Made by a program: the position numbers and the translations under genes. The notes beneath the pieces were generated by a model. It was not told the origin of the DNA. It made no database searches and was given only the letters and a program-made list of their open reading frames with translations. A stretch of DNA of 64,000 nucleotides from Candidatus Binatia bacterium (GTDB taxonomy: Bacteria > Desulfobacterota > Binatia > Bin18): the NCBI GenBank assembly GCA_022820725.1, contig JAJEFA010000014.1:372001-436000 (forward strand), written 5' to 3'. Shown here piece by piece: positions 44,700 through 53,485 of the stretch (its first letter is position 1; every line of letters starts with the position of its first letter).

Positions 44700-45515
44700 T
44701 CAAAAGAAGGCTTCAAGCTGCGCAATTGCCTGCTGTGGCAATGCCGCGATCTCTCCGGCTGTCGTATTTTCCTGGACCCGTTCGAGGCGTGAGGTGGCGG
44801 GCAATAGAACCGCGTCTTCGGATTGTGCGAGTAGATAGGCGAGGAGCGCCTGACCCGGAGTTGTCACCCCATAGGGCTCCAGAAAAGAGAGATTGTGCCG
44901 TTGCAAGACCCGTAGCAGTTGGGAGCGATGAAAGATTGGACACAGCGGCGTCATGATTAAGACACCCATGTCGCACTGCTGAGCCAAGGGAAGGATGGCA
45001 TGTTCGGCTTCCCTCTCCCCGATATTGTACGGAATCTGGATCGTATCAAAGATGCCGGTTTGCATGGCCGTCATCATTTCCGGGAACATGCTGGTTCGAT
45101 AGTCGGTTATGCCCAGAAACCGAATGCGACCCGCGGCCTTGTATTCTTCAAGGAGGGGAGCAACCGTGCGCCAGGCCGCCATATTGTGGACCTGCATAAG
45201 GTCAATCACCTCAACCTGAAGTTTCTGGAATGACGCTTCGATGAGGCGCTGAGCGGAGGTACGATCCGAGGCCAGGACCTTGGTTGCGATTATCACGCCC
45301 TCGCGTCGGCCTTGCAGCACCCGACCCAGCACGCTTTCCGCCTCGCCATACATGGGCGCGGTGTCAAAGAGATTCACCCCGCAGGTCAGGGCTTCGGTCA
45401 CCAGCCGTCCGACATGCTCGATCGCCTGCTCGCCCCGCACATCGAACGCCTTCCACGTACCCATGCTCACGGCGCTGACGTGCAGGCCGGTCCGACCCAG
45501 AGTACGGTATTGCAT
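44700..45515 (-). CDS. Aldo/keto reductase
   Basis: 271-residue TIM barrel. The catalytic tetrad is visible: D and Y in NLFDTAPMYGEAES, K in VIIATKV, H in LMQVHNMAAW. The C-terminal NADPH-binding part is shorter than in most family members (ends RLERVQENTTAGEI). A divergent aldo/keto reductase of the YajO/Tas-like branch; substrate unknown. Confidence 0.88.
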   Translation of the reverse strand: MQYRTLGRTGLHVSAVSMGTWKAFDVRGEQAIEHVGRLVTEALTCGVNLFDTAPMYGEAESVLGRVLQGRREGVIIATKVLASDRTSAQRLIEASFQKLQVEVIDLMQVHNMAAWRTVAPLLEEYKAAGRIRFLGITDYRTSMFPEMMTAMQTGIFDTIQIPYNIGEREAEHAILPLAQQCDMGVLIMTPLCPIFHRSQLLRVLQRHNLSFLEPYGVTTPGQALLAYLLAQSEDAVLLPATSRLERVQENTTAGEIAALPQQAIAQLEAFF

Positions 45516-45545
45516 CGCTAGGTTCTCTTTTTCCCGAATCCCTGC

Positions 45546-47954
45546 CTAATACAACACTTCCGTATCTCTAAGTTGGACGATCTCTTCGTCGGTATGCCCC
45601 AGCAGGTCCTTCATCACATACTCAGTGTCCTGGCCCATGAGAGGTGCGGGGGAGCGGACGCCGTTTGGCGCGGCGGTGAGCTGCCACGGAATACCGATAT
45701 GGGTCTGCACCTCAACCTCGGCATGTGGCAAACGGGCAAAAAAGCCACGCGCGTTCAAATGCGGATCCTCGCTCAAGTCTTTGCTGTTCATGGACGGAAA
45801 GGCGGCCACCCCTGCGGCCTGGAGCGTTGTGGTCACCTCCCATTTCGTCCGTTCTTTGGTCCACTCCGTCAGGATGCGTTCGAGTTCCTCTTCGTTTGTC
45901 TTGCGGTCTGCTGCGGTGCGAAAGCGTGTATCCTGACTGAGGTGGGCCTGTCCGATGGTCCGACACAAGGCCTGCCACTCGTCATCCGTCCCACAGGCGA
46001 TAGTGACCCATTCATCCTGGTCTGCCTCCTGTCCGGCACAGCGGAAGCAGTTGTGCGGAGCCATCCACGGGTCCCGATTGCCGATGCGCGGCGGTTGGGT
46101 GGTATTCATGGCATAGTCCATCCAGCCTTCCGCCAGTAACGCCACCATGGTTTCCCATAATGAGGCATCAATATGCTGCCCTTTACCCGTCCGTTTTCGC
46201 ACGGCCACGGCCGCAGTAATGGCCACCGCGGCGTTCAGCCCACCGTTCGGGTCGCCATACGAAATCCCGACTTCCTGGGGACCGTGCCCAGGGTAGCCGG
46301 TCAGTGAAGACAGTCCGGTCAGCGGCACGATGGCCGGCCCATAGCCCATATAGTTTTTCTGCGAACCGGTATGTCCATAGCCAGAGATGGAGGCCATGAT
46401 CAGCGCCGGATTCCGTTTTGCCAGCTCCTCATAGCCGAGACCCAAGCGCTCCATCACACCCGTGGCAAAGTTCTCCACCACAATGTCGGACTGCTCAATC
46501 AGGGCGGTGACGATAGGAATGGCTTCCGGCTTGCTCAGGTTGAGCAGGGTGCTTTTTTTGCCCTGGTGCCATTGGTTGAAATAGCCCGAGCGATTGAGAC
46601 TCGGCTCCATGCCGGTCGGATAAATGGGCACGCGTCGTCCGAGGTCGGGACGCACATGCGATTCAACCCGAATGACCTCGGCCCCCAGGTGGGCCAGTTG
46701 TAAGGCGCAGTAGGGTCCGGCCCAGGCCCAACTAAAATCGACGACGCGCAGACCCTCAAGGGGGAGGCTGGTGTTAGGGGTTGGGGATCGGGGATTGGCG
46801 GTTGAAGGGACTGATCCGCGCAGCACCTCATCATTATGCTCACCCAGCAGAGGAGCCGGACGGCGAATGTCCCACCACGGTTCTTTGAGTTGGTAAGGCG
46901 GGCCCAGATGGGTCAATGTCCCGGCCTTGGGGTGGGTTACGTCAACAAAAAAATTACGGGCTTTGAGATGTTCCTGTTGAGCCATGGTTTCCATGGTCAA
47001 TACGGGGGCAAAACAAATCCGCCGCTCCTGGCCGGCCTCAAAGAGGTCTTGGACTGTCCAGCCCTGCATCCACTCGTCGAGATAGGTCTTGAGCACGTCC
47101 CAGTTCTCGGCGCGGACAAAGGGATCTTTGAATATCTCCCAGCTCGCCCACTCGGGATTCCCCATGAGATCGACCAGGCGCTCCCACTGATCCTGCTCAA
47201 CCGTCACCACAAAGATCAGGCCATCCTGACACTGATACATGCCCCAGGGATAAATCAGACGGCGACCCAGCCGAGACGCCACCTGACCCATATAGGAGTA
47301 GTAGACGAAGTTTTGTTCCAGGAAGGAGGCCACAAACTCCTGAACCGAAAGATCGATATGCTCACCCTGGCCGGTTTCGTAGGCCTTGCCATAGGCGGCC
47401 AAGCTGGTCATGGCCGCGGCCAGTCCGCCCTGAAAGTCGGCCTGGTGGCCGGCAGCCTTGAGCGGAGGCAGGTCCGGCCAATCTGAGGCTCCGGGGCTGA
47501 GCCAGGCCCAGCCGCCCCCATGGGCCAGGTTCAGCTCATAGGCTCTGTAGTCTTTATACGGGCCAGTCAGTCCAAACGGGGTGATCGAGCACATCACCAA
47601 GCTAGGATTCACCTGCTGAAACGCCGCGTAGGAGATGCCGAGTTCAGCCATAGCCGGAGGGGCATAATTGTGAATGAGTACATCGGTCTGCGCAATGAGA
47701 GACTTCAGACGTTCCGCATCCTGGCGGACATCGAGGGTCACACCGCGCTTATTAGTATTCAAGTACAAAAAGAGGCCACTCTGCTCCGGGTCGGGCTGCC
47801 CCTGAGGAAAAGGGCCTCGGGTTCGCGCCAAGTCACCGTCTGGTTCTTCGACTTTGATCACGTCGGCACCAAGGTCTGCCAGCAGCTTTGTGGCATACGC
47901 CGCAGACACCATATTGCCGAGTTCCAATACGCGAACGCCTTCCAAGCCTTGCAT
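45546..47954 (-). CDS. Tandem CaiB/BaiF family III CoA-transferase
   Basis: 802 residues containing two complete class III CoA-transferase units. The first (about 1-390) has GVRVLELGNMVSAAYATKLLADLGADVIKVE and a catalytic aspartate candidate in HQADFQGGLAA. The second (about 405-795) has GLRVVDFSWAWAGPYCALQLAHLGAEVIRVE and SYGDPNGGLNAA. Such enzymes move CoA between carboxylic acids. Family members are usually single-unit dimers, so this is a fused pseudo-dimer. The joining linker (SVPSTANPRSPTPNTSLP) is encoded by GGTT/GGGGAT-rich repeat DNA. Confidence 0.9.
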   Translation of the reverse strand: MQGLEGVRVLELGNMVSAAYATKLLADLGADVIKVEEPDGDLARTRGPFPQGQPDPEQSGLFLYLNTNKRGVTLDVRQDAERLKSLIAQTDVLIHNYAPPAMAELGISYAAFQQVNPSLVMCSITPFGLTGPYKDYRAYELNLAHGGGWAWLSPGASDWPDLPPLKAAGHQADFQGGLAAAMTSLAAYGKAYETGQGEHIDLSVQEFVASFLEQNFVYYSYMGQVASRLGRRLIYPWGMYQCQDGLIFVVTVEQDQWERLVDLMGNPEWASWEIFKDPFVRAENWDVLKTYLDEWMQGWTVQDLFEAGQERRICFAPVLTMETMAQQEHLKARNFFVDVTHPKAGTLTHLGPPYQLKEPWWDIRRPAPLLGEHNDEVLRGSVPSTANPRSPTPNTSLPLEGLRVVDFSWAWAGPYCALQLAHLGAEVIRVESHVRPDLGRRVPIYPTGMEPSLNRSGYFNQWHQGKKSTLLNLSKPEAIPIVTALIEQSDIVVENFATGVMERLGLGYEELAKRNPALIMASISGYGHTGSQKNYMGYGPAIVPLTGLSSLTGYPGHGPQEVGISYGDPNGGLNAAVAITAAVAVRKRTGKGQHIDASLWETMVALLAEGWMDYAMNTTQPPRIGNRDPWMAPHNCFRCAGQEADQDEWVTIACGTDDEWQALCRTIGQAHLSQDTRFRTAADRKTNEEELERILTEWTKERTKWEVTTTLQAAGVAAFPSMNSKDLSEDPHLNARGFFARLPHAEVEVQTHIGIPWQLTAAPNGVRSPAPLMGQDTEYVMKDLLGHTDEEIVQLRDTEVLY

Positions 47955-48009
47955 AAAACAGGTCCTCCCTCCGTAGCGGGCCTATCAAGCAGGCAACAGC
48001 GCGTCAACG

Positions 48010-49728
48010 CTACTCTGTTGTTTCCGCGCTTCCCGCTGCCCAATTGAGGCGAATATCCCAGGCATAGATTTTGTCTGGCGGGAGCGTCGGGGCGGCGGTG
48101 TTATCAACGTATTCGTACACGTTTGCCAGCGGTCTCACTGTTGCGTCACGGCCGTAGATAAAGTCCTGGTCTTCGACAATGAGCTTATAGGCTTTGTTGA
48201 GCAATAAGGCCCGGGCGGGGGATGGGGTAATCAGCTCATAGACATCCCGGGCCGCGGCAACGGCTGCATAATTGACCGACCCGTCCGTATGGTACCAACG
48301 TGCCGCCATTTCCGGATTGTTGCGGAACTCGGTACCGCCACCCACACGTTCGAGATAGGTGAGGATTTCCCCCTGCTGTTCGTTCATAGTGGGCGCGTCC
48401 GGCATGCCGCGCAGATTGATATAGCCCCAGCCGGCGGCCCCGTCGATTTTGCGCGGGAAGCTATATGTCTTGTCAATTGAAGAGCCAATCGTGTTATGGC
48501 AGCCCATGCAGAACATGGTCTCTTCGTAGGTATTGAAACGCAGCCGTCCGTCCTTGTCTTCGATAAATCCTTGGAGCAGCCAGCCCATCTTATTGTATAG
48601 TCCCGCATGGCCGCGATCCGGATAGTGGGGCAGCGTGCCTTCCAGCTTTTCCTGATACTCTTCGTCGTAATAATGAGCGAGGATCGTTTTAGACAGGAAA
48701 TCCCGCTTCCGCATATACCGCACTTCTTTCATCCGCCGCGCATTCGTGATGCTCCCGTCCGCGTCGACGCCGACATAGCGCACGGTATGCAGAAATTCCG
48801 TCCGGTGGGGATAGATATAGGGTTCAACCCGCGTCTCACTCGCCGCCCCCACATAGGTTGCCGGGCGGGTGAGGGCGTGAATGCGGCCGAGCGCGCCGTC
48901 GCCATCCAGGTCCTGGCCGAGTTGAGTCTCATCAATGGGCAGGCTGCCAATGCTATCAAAGCCCTTAATCGCGGCTTCGAGAATCGCCAGATTTGCCTTA
49001 TACACTTCGCGCGAATAGACCCCGTCTTGGAGGTGCCGAAACTTGGCCGGCAAGCGGATCATGACATCATCGGTAGACCCATTGGTCGGCCAAAACGTAC
49101 TCGGAAAGGGCTTATAGCTAAAAGCCACCCAATGGCTGCCATCCTTAGCAAAGCCCTCTTCATCAAAGGCGGCTACCCCATCAGACAGGTTTTGAATCCG
49201 GGGAATATATCCACGGAATTGAACCGCCTCCAATCGGCTGGCCAGTTCGGAAAAATTATCTTCGTTAATCCACGCCTGTATGTCCTCATCGCTGATCGCA
49301 GCAACCCGCTCACTACGGTCTTCAAACAGATTCCGCCAGCGATTGGTTTGTCCTTGGTCACTAAAGCTATACGCGCGCTGCAAATGGGCATCGTTCATCC
49401 GATTTTCACGGCCCGGGATATGATCTTGATGACAGACGTAACACGGATTAAAGACACCCTCGGTCCGGGTATAGCATTGCGGAGGAATCACCGCTTCGGG
49501 GTTATAGACGCCGACCAGTCCCGATCCGGGGGAGCGGGGTGGCAACACCGCCGTCCATCCTTTCAGCAGCTCAACCTTCTGGATCGAAGTAATGGGGTAG
49601 CTGAGCGCTCGGGTCGGTTGGGCTAGTTGAGTCGGTTGTGCCATTGAGCCGGTTGAGTCCAGACCCCAAAGACCCAAGAGACCCAACGGACCCCAAAGAC
49701 TCAAAAGACTGACCAGGAGACGCTTCAT
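48010..49728 (-). CDS. Exported diheme cytochrome-like protein
   Basis: 572 residues with two CxxCH sites (CYVCHQD near residue 97 and CMGCHNT in the second half) and conserved stretches such as KIDGAAGWGYINLRGMPDA. No named family recognised. The N-terminal hydrophobic segment SLWGPLGLLGLWGLDSTG is a plausible signal peptide, and it is encoded by repeat R2. It follows phoX copy A with an 11-base gap, and a truncated N-terminus of a paralogue follows phoX copy B, so the two genes form a conserved pair. Confidence 0.75.
   Translation of the reverse strand: MKRLLVSLLSLWGPLGLLGLWGLDSTGSMAQPTQLAQPTRALSYPITSIQKVELLKGWTAVLPPRSPGSGLVGVYNPEAVIPPQCYTRTEGVFNPCYVCHQDHIPGRENRMNDAHLQRAYSFSDQGQTNRWRNLFEDRSERVAAISDEDIQAWINEDNFSELASRLEAVQFRGYIPRIQNLSDGVAAFDEEGFAKDGSHWVAFSYKPFPSTFWPTNGSTDDVMIRLPAKFRHLQDGVYSREVYKANLAILEAAIKGFDSIGSLPIDETQLGQDLDGDGALGRIHALTRPATYVGAASETRVEPYIYPHRTEFLHTVRYVGVDADGSITNARRMKEVRYMRKRDFLSKTILAHYYDEEYQEKLEGTLPHYPDRGHAGLYNKMGWLLQGFIEDKDGRLRFNTYEETMFCMGCHNTIGSSIDKTYSFPRKIDGAAGWGYINLRGMPDAPTMNEQQGEILTYLERVGGGTEFRNNPEMAARWYHTDGSVNYAAVAAARDVYELITPSPARALLLNKAYKLIVEDQDFIYGRDATVRPLANVYEYVDNTAAPTLPPDKIYAWDIRLNWAAGSAETTE
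49611..49712. repeat. R2 repeat, copy a (encodes a signal peptide)
   Basis: Degenerate 7/8-base units (GGTTGAGTC and relatives) on the left and their complements (GACCCAAGAGACCCAACGG) on the right form an imperfect hairpin. Read on the minus strand it encodes the hydrophobic leader and the AQPTQLAQPT stretch of the cytochrome-like protein. Confidence 0.75.
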
Positions 49729-49739
49729 CGCGTTCAGGG

Positions 49740-51305
49740 CTACTCGATTTGATTTTTGGTTCCAAAACCAAAATACCGGTACGTTTGGAGCTGCAGCGAT
49801 CTCTCGGTCCGTGCGCCAAAATCATATTTAAGTGGTCTTACCCTGAAGCCGGCCAGACGGATAAGATCATCGGTGCGAAAATCATCTACCAAGGGCATGT
49901 TCCCATCGGCGCTATGTTGGATATTGAAGTATGCCTCAGTACCATCAGGAGTAAAGACGAGACCAGTCGGTTCTGCAGACTCGTCTGCCAGTTGCAAGAG
50001 GCGTACACACCCGTCAGACTTCACGTCTCGGTCCGTTCCATCGGGTAAACATGCCCAAATGTCACCATTTGGGTTATCCTCAATAATGTACAGTACACCC
50101 GTGACAGGCTGAAAAGCGAGATTATCCGGCTGGTTTAGCTCCGGGTCTCCCTCAATAAAGCGATTGATCACAACCTCGCCCGTCTCTCCACTCGTTGCAG
50201 TGATATCTCGGTCAATGGCGCATTGCACCTCTCCATAATTGCTGGCCGCCTTATTGCCAGTTGCAGCAAAGCAAAAGCGTACGGCATTGGGATTGTCCGC
50301 ATCATTATACATAGGATCGCGATGCAGATCCTCGGGACGGTAGTATGCCGATGCACCAGCACTATACGCCGCCTCACGCCCTATACGGGGCATCCCCTCA
50401 TCCGCACTATCTTCCGAAGCTGCAGTCGGTGAGAGCTCTACCCAGGCGCCCGCGCCGATCTCACATCCCTGTCCGAACTGTTGTCTATTATCCCGACAGG
50501 ACGCTTGAAGCGCATACGTTACCCCCGAGACGAGTGGGGATTGGTCCAGCGCTGTGATAGCGCCTGAGCCGGGAGTGCGTAACAAGTCTGGGATAAATTT
50601 GTAGATGGCTCCTCCATCGGTGTCCCCCGGCTCGTAGCTGCCAGGTCGCTCTTCATCACCAGCAATGATGACGCCGGTCTCATGAACGAGAAAACCTTCG
50701 TAGCGAATGATTGGAAATGCCGTACGCTTGGTAATATGACCTGAAGCGTCATTCCCGTCTTGATCCACGATCTGAGCGGGATCTCCCCCACTACCCCGAT
50801 TAAGGATTGTGTATTCGTCTGGCGTCAGGGGGTTTAGGATTTCATACACTGATCCGGTATCACTCACGAAATCTTCTTCCGTAGCCAGCACGGTACCCCA
50901 AGGTGTGGTCCGGATTCCATCGCAGATCGTCATCCCGCGCACAACCGTACTGACCTCACGGGTCTGCAGATTAATCACTTGGACGCCAGGGGTCAGTTTA
51001 TCGCTTGGTACAAACGGATCTCCGCAAGGGTCACTCAGACAGCCAAGGACTTCTTCAATACAGCCGACTAGGTGGGTCGGGTTGTTGGAACCGTGTGGCC
51101 AGAAGGCCATCTGGTCCCAGTCTTGGCCGACTTCACGGGAAAAGTATTCAGCCTGAATACCGTTGCTAAGAAAAGTGAACTGTTCTTCTACGGTTTGGGT
51201 CGGGGTACGGAAATCTGGGTCTTCTTGGCTCTCCGCTTGTAGCGTAAACACCAATACAAGAGCTCCAGCAGTGCTCAGACTGCGAAGGCGATTGAGACCG
51301 GACAT
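49740..51305 (-). CDS. phoX: PhoX-family phosphatase, copy A
   Basis: 521 residues with a short signal peptide (STAGALVLVFTLQAES). The DUF839/PhoX pattern is clear: TPWGTVLATEED near residue 130, HETGVIIAGDEERPGSYEP, and QPDNLAFQPVTGVLYIIED. PhoX is a calcium/iron-dependent periplasmic alkaline phosphatase that releases phosphate from organophosphates. It is closely similar over its full length to copy B. Unlike copy B it has its own upstream region, with an 11-bp periodic Pho-box-like array at 51456-51521. Confidence 0.85.
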   Translation of the reverse strand: MSGLNRLRSLSTAGALVLVFTLQAESQEDPDFRTPTQTVEEQFTFLSNGIQAEYFSREVGQDWDQMAFWPHGSNNPTHLVGCIEEVLGCLSDPCGDPFVPSDKLTPGVQVINLQTREVSTVVRGMTICDGIRTTPWGTVLATEEDFVSDTGSVYEILNPLTPDEYTILNRGSGGDPAQIVDQDGNDASGHITKRTAFPIIRYEGFLVHETGVIIAGDEERPGSYEPGDTDGGAIYKFIPDLLRTPGSGAITALDQSPLVSGVTYALQASCRDNRQQFGQGCEIGAGAWVELSPTAASEDSADEGMPRIGREAAYSAGASAYYRPEDLHRDPMYNDADNPNAVRFCFAATGNKAASNYGEVQCAIDRDITATSGETGEVVINRFIEGDPELNQPDNLAFQPVTGVLYIIEDNPNGDIWACLPDGTDRDVKSDGCVRLLQLADESAEPTGLVFTPDGTEAYFNIQHSADGNMPLVDDFRTDDLIRLAGFRVRPLKYDFGARTERSLQLQTYRYFGFGTKNQIE

Positions 51306-51401
51306 GAAGCGCTCTCCTCCTTACTATTGCACGTTAAAAAACTAGTCCTGCGCTCTCGGTAGAACCTGGAAAACGTTTCGAACAGGTTTCCCTTCGAGGA
51401 T

Positions 51402-51419
51402 CGTTGTCTATAGACAACG
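51402..51419. promoter_or_regulatory. 18-bp perfect palindrome upstream of phoX copy A
   Basis: CGTTGTCTATAGACAACG is fully self-complementary and sits about 100 bases before the phoX start, downstream of the Pho-box-like array. The CTATAG centre could also be part of a -10 element. Confidence 0.4.
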
Positions 51420-51455
51420 TAGCCTTACGCTCGTCGTGTTGCGGGAATTTTACGC

Positions 51456-51521
51456 TAGCATGAAAAGAGTGCAGCGTTTTAATGACAAATCTGATGCGAT
51501 TCTCTTACAGGAATATGACGG
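51456..51521 (-). promoter_or_regulatory. Pho-box-like 11-bp periodic array before phoX copy A
   Basis: On the minus strand, consecutive 11-base units read CCGTCATATTC, CTGTAAGAGAA, TCGCATCAGAT, TTGTCATTAAA, ACGCTGCACTC, TTTTCATGCTA. Units 1, 2, 4 and 6 match the PhoB unit CTGTCAT plus four AT-rich bases to varying extents; units 3 and 5 are poor. Confidence 0.4.
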
Positions 51522-51564
51522 ATGAAACAGCGAGATGAATGGGAAAAGCAGGATCAGACCGGCC

Positions 51565-51719
51565 CGATTGAACGGATGAGCGACCTCGGCAATGCGTCGA
51601 ATATTCTCACGCCGACCCTCTTCAGAAAACGCGAGATCGTGGTTAAGGCCAAGCGCACTTTGTCTCCGTCAAGACGATACATGTGAAAGCCTTTATCAGT
51701 GTAGGTGCCGTTCGAGCTG
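51565..51719 (-). pseudogene. cysC (APS kinase) remnant
   Basis: Reads GFHMYRLDGDKVRLAL, matching [16 protein letters not shown] of the intact CysC domain. A one-base deletion then shifts the frame; in the shifted frame [10 protein letters not shown] is still recognisable. The P-loop and C-terminal parts are missing. It lies where a second copy of the cysC 3' part would precede phoX copy A, so it marks a tandem duplication. Confidence 0.7.
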
Positions 51720-51808
51720 CGCAGCTCAACCTTTTGGACCGAAGTGATGGGATAGCTTATCGTTCGGGTCGGTTGGGTTCGTTGAGTCGGTTGGGTTCGT
51801 TGAGTCAT
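51720..51808 (-). pseudogene. N-terminal remnant of the diheme cytochrome paralogue
   Basis: Encodes TRTISYPITSVQKVEL, nearly the same as TRALSYPITSIQKVEL of the intact cytochrome-like protein, then breaks at about 51719 into the cysC remnant. It follows phoX copy B exactly as the intact gene follows copy A. Confidence 0.7.
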
Positions 51809-51854
51809 GACTCAAGAGACTCAAGAGACTCCACCGACTCAAAAGGCCCAATGG
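51766..51854. repeat. R2 repeat, copy b
   Basis: Contains a tandem pair of GGTTGGGTTCGTTGAGTC units followed by complementary GACTCAAGAGACTCAAGAG units, forming a hairpin. It sits between phoX copy B and the cytochrome remnant, the same position as copy a. Confidence 0.75.
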
Positions 51855-51856
51855 AG

Positions 51857-53470
51857 TTACTCGATTTGGTTTTCGGCGCCAAAACCGAAATATCGATAGG
51901 CCTGACGTTCGAGACGGTACATCGTCCGTACGCCAAAATCATATTTCATGGGTCTGACCCGAAACCCGGACAGCCGGATGAGGTCATCGGTCCGAAAATC
52001 ATCCACCAAGGGCATATTGCCGTCGGCACTGTGCTGGATCGCAAAATACGCTTCGGTCCCATCCGGCGTGAAGAGAAAACCGGTTGACTCGGCAGAACCA
52101 TCGGCAATTTTGAGCAACCGCACACAGCCGTCAGACTTGATATCGTCGTCCGCGCCATCCGGCAGACAAGCCCATACATCGCTATTCCCCTGGCTCGTCC
52201 CATTGTCTTCGACAACAAACAGCACCCCCGTTATCGGCTGAAAGGCAAGATTATCCGGCTGACTGAATTCGGGGCCGCCTTCAATGAAACGGTTCACCAC
52301 GATTTCCCCCGTTGTTCCGGTTGCCGTAGTCACATCCTGATCAATCGCGCATTGCACCTCGCCGTAGTTGCTGCCGGCATGGTTCCCGGTGACGGCAAAA
52401 CAGAAGCGGACGGCATCAGGCTGGTCGGGGTCGCTGAACATCGGGTCACGATGGAGGTCTTCGGGGCGGTAATAGGCTGTTGCCCCGGCCGCATTGGCTG
52501 CCTCGCGGCCAATGCGGGTTTCGCCCTCATCAACACTGACCTCGGACGCGCCGGTTGGTATGAGTGGAATCCAGGCGCCGTTGCCAATCTCGCAGCCCTG
52601 GCCGAACTGCTGGAGGTCATCCCGACACGACACTTGCAGCACGTATGTTGTGCCTGCGATCAAGGGAGATTGATCGAGGGAGGCAATCTGCCCGGTGGCA
52701 GGGTCGTATAGAGTGGTCGGGATGAATTTATATACGGCGCCACCGTCGGTATCGCCCGGCTCATAGCTGCCAGGCCGCTCTTCATCGCCCGCAATCACTA
52801 CGCCCGTTTCGTGCACCAGGAAGCCTTCGTAGCGGATCACGGGAAAGGCCGTGCGTTTGATAATATGGTCCGAGGCGTCCCGGCCGGTCTGATCTACGAT
52901 CCGGGCCGGCGCGCCGCCACTGCCGCGCTCAAGAATGGTAAACTCGTCAGTCGTCAGCGGGTTCAGGATTTCGTACACCGCCCCCGTGTCGCTGACAAAG
53001 TCTTCTTCCGTTGCAATCACCGTGCCCCACGGTGTGGTCCGGATCCCATCGCAAATCGTCATCCCACGCACCAGGGTGGTGACCGCCCGGGTCTGCAAGT
53101 CAATGACCTGGACGCTCGGTATCAGTTTATCCCCAACGACAAAGGACTCCCCACAGGTGCCGCTCAAACAGTCGAGGACTTCTTCAATACAGCCGACCAG
53201 ATGGGTTGGACGAGTAGCACCATGCGGCCAGAACACCATCTGATCCCAGTCTTGTCCGACTTCACGCGAAAAATACTCTGCCTGAATACCCTTTCTCAGG
53301 AAGAGAAATTGCTCCTCTACGGCTTGGGTTGGTGTACGGAAATCGACTTCTTCCTGATCCTGACTCTCCGCGGGTAGCGTACACGTCAGGATAAGAATCC
53401 CTGTCGTGATTGCCCGTCTGAGACCAAACATCCGGAGACTCCTCCTGAGGGAAGCGTTTGCAAGGCGCAC
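51857..53470 (-). CDS. phoX: PhoX-family phosphatase, copy B
   Basis: 537 residues, paralogue of the copy at 49740. It has the same TPWGTVIATEEDF, HETGVVIAGDEERPGSYEP and QPDNLAFQPITGVLFVVED motifs, a signal peptide (ITTGILILTCTLPAES) and the same terminal FGFG-x-x-NQIE. It starts 15 bases after the cysNC stop with no room for its own promoter, so it is probably expressed with the sulfate-activation operon. The two copies differ by scattered substitutions and short indels, so the duplication is not recent. Confidence 0.85.
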   Translation of the reverse strand: MRLANASLRRSLRMFGLRRAITTGILILTCTLPAESQDQEEVDFRTPTQAVEEQFLFLRKGIQAEYFSREVGQDWDQMVFWPHGATRPTHLVGCIEEVLDCLSGTCGESFVVGDKLIPSVQVIDLQTRAVTTLVRGMTICDGIRTTPWGTVIATEEDFVSDTGAVYEILNPLTTDEFTILERGSGGAPARIVDQTGRDASDHIIKRTAFPVIRYEGFLVHETGVVIAGDEERPGSYEPGDTDGGAVYKFIPTTLYDPATGQIASLDQSPLIAGTTYVLQVSCRDDLQQFGQGCEIGNGAWIPLIPTGASEVSVDEGETRIGREAANAAGATAYYRPEDLHRDPMFSDPDQPDAVRFCFAVTGNHAGSNYGEVQCAIDQDVTTATGTTGEIVVNRFIEGGPEFSQPDNLAFQPITGVLFVVEDNGTSQGNSDVWACLPDGADDDIKSDGCVRLLKIADGSAESTGFLFTPDGTEAYFAIQHSADGNMPLVDDFRTDDLIRLSGFRVRPMKYDFGVRTMYRLERQAYRYFGFGAENQIE

Positions 53471-53485
53471 ATGAAAGGCGGGCGT

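Noticed and set aside
51554..51808. An 84-residue gene encoding a novel fusion protein
   Set aside because: Its two halves match the cytochrome N-terminus and a frameshifted cysC piece; it is the duplication junction, not a designed fusion.
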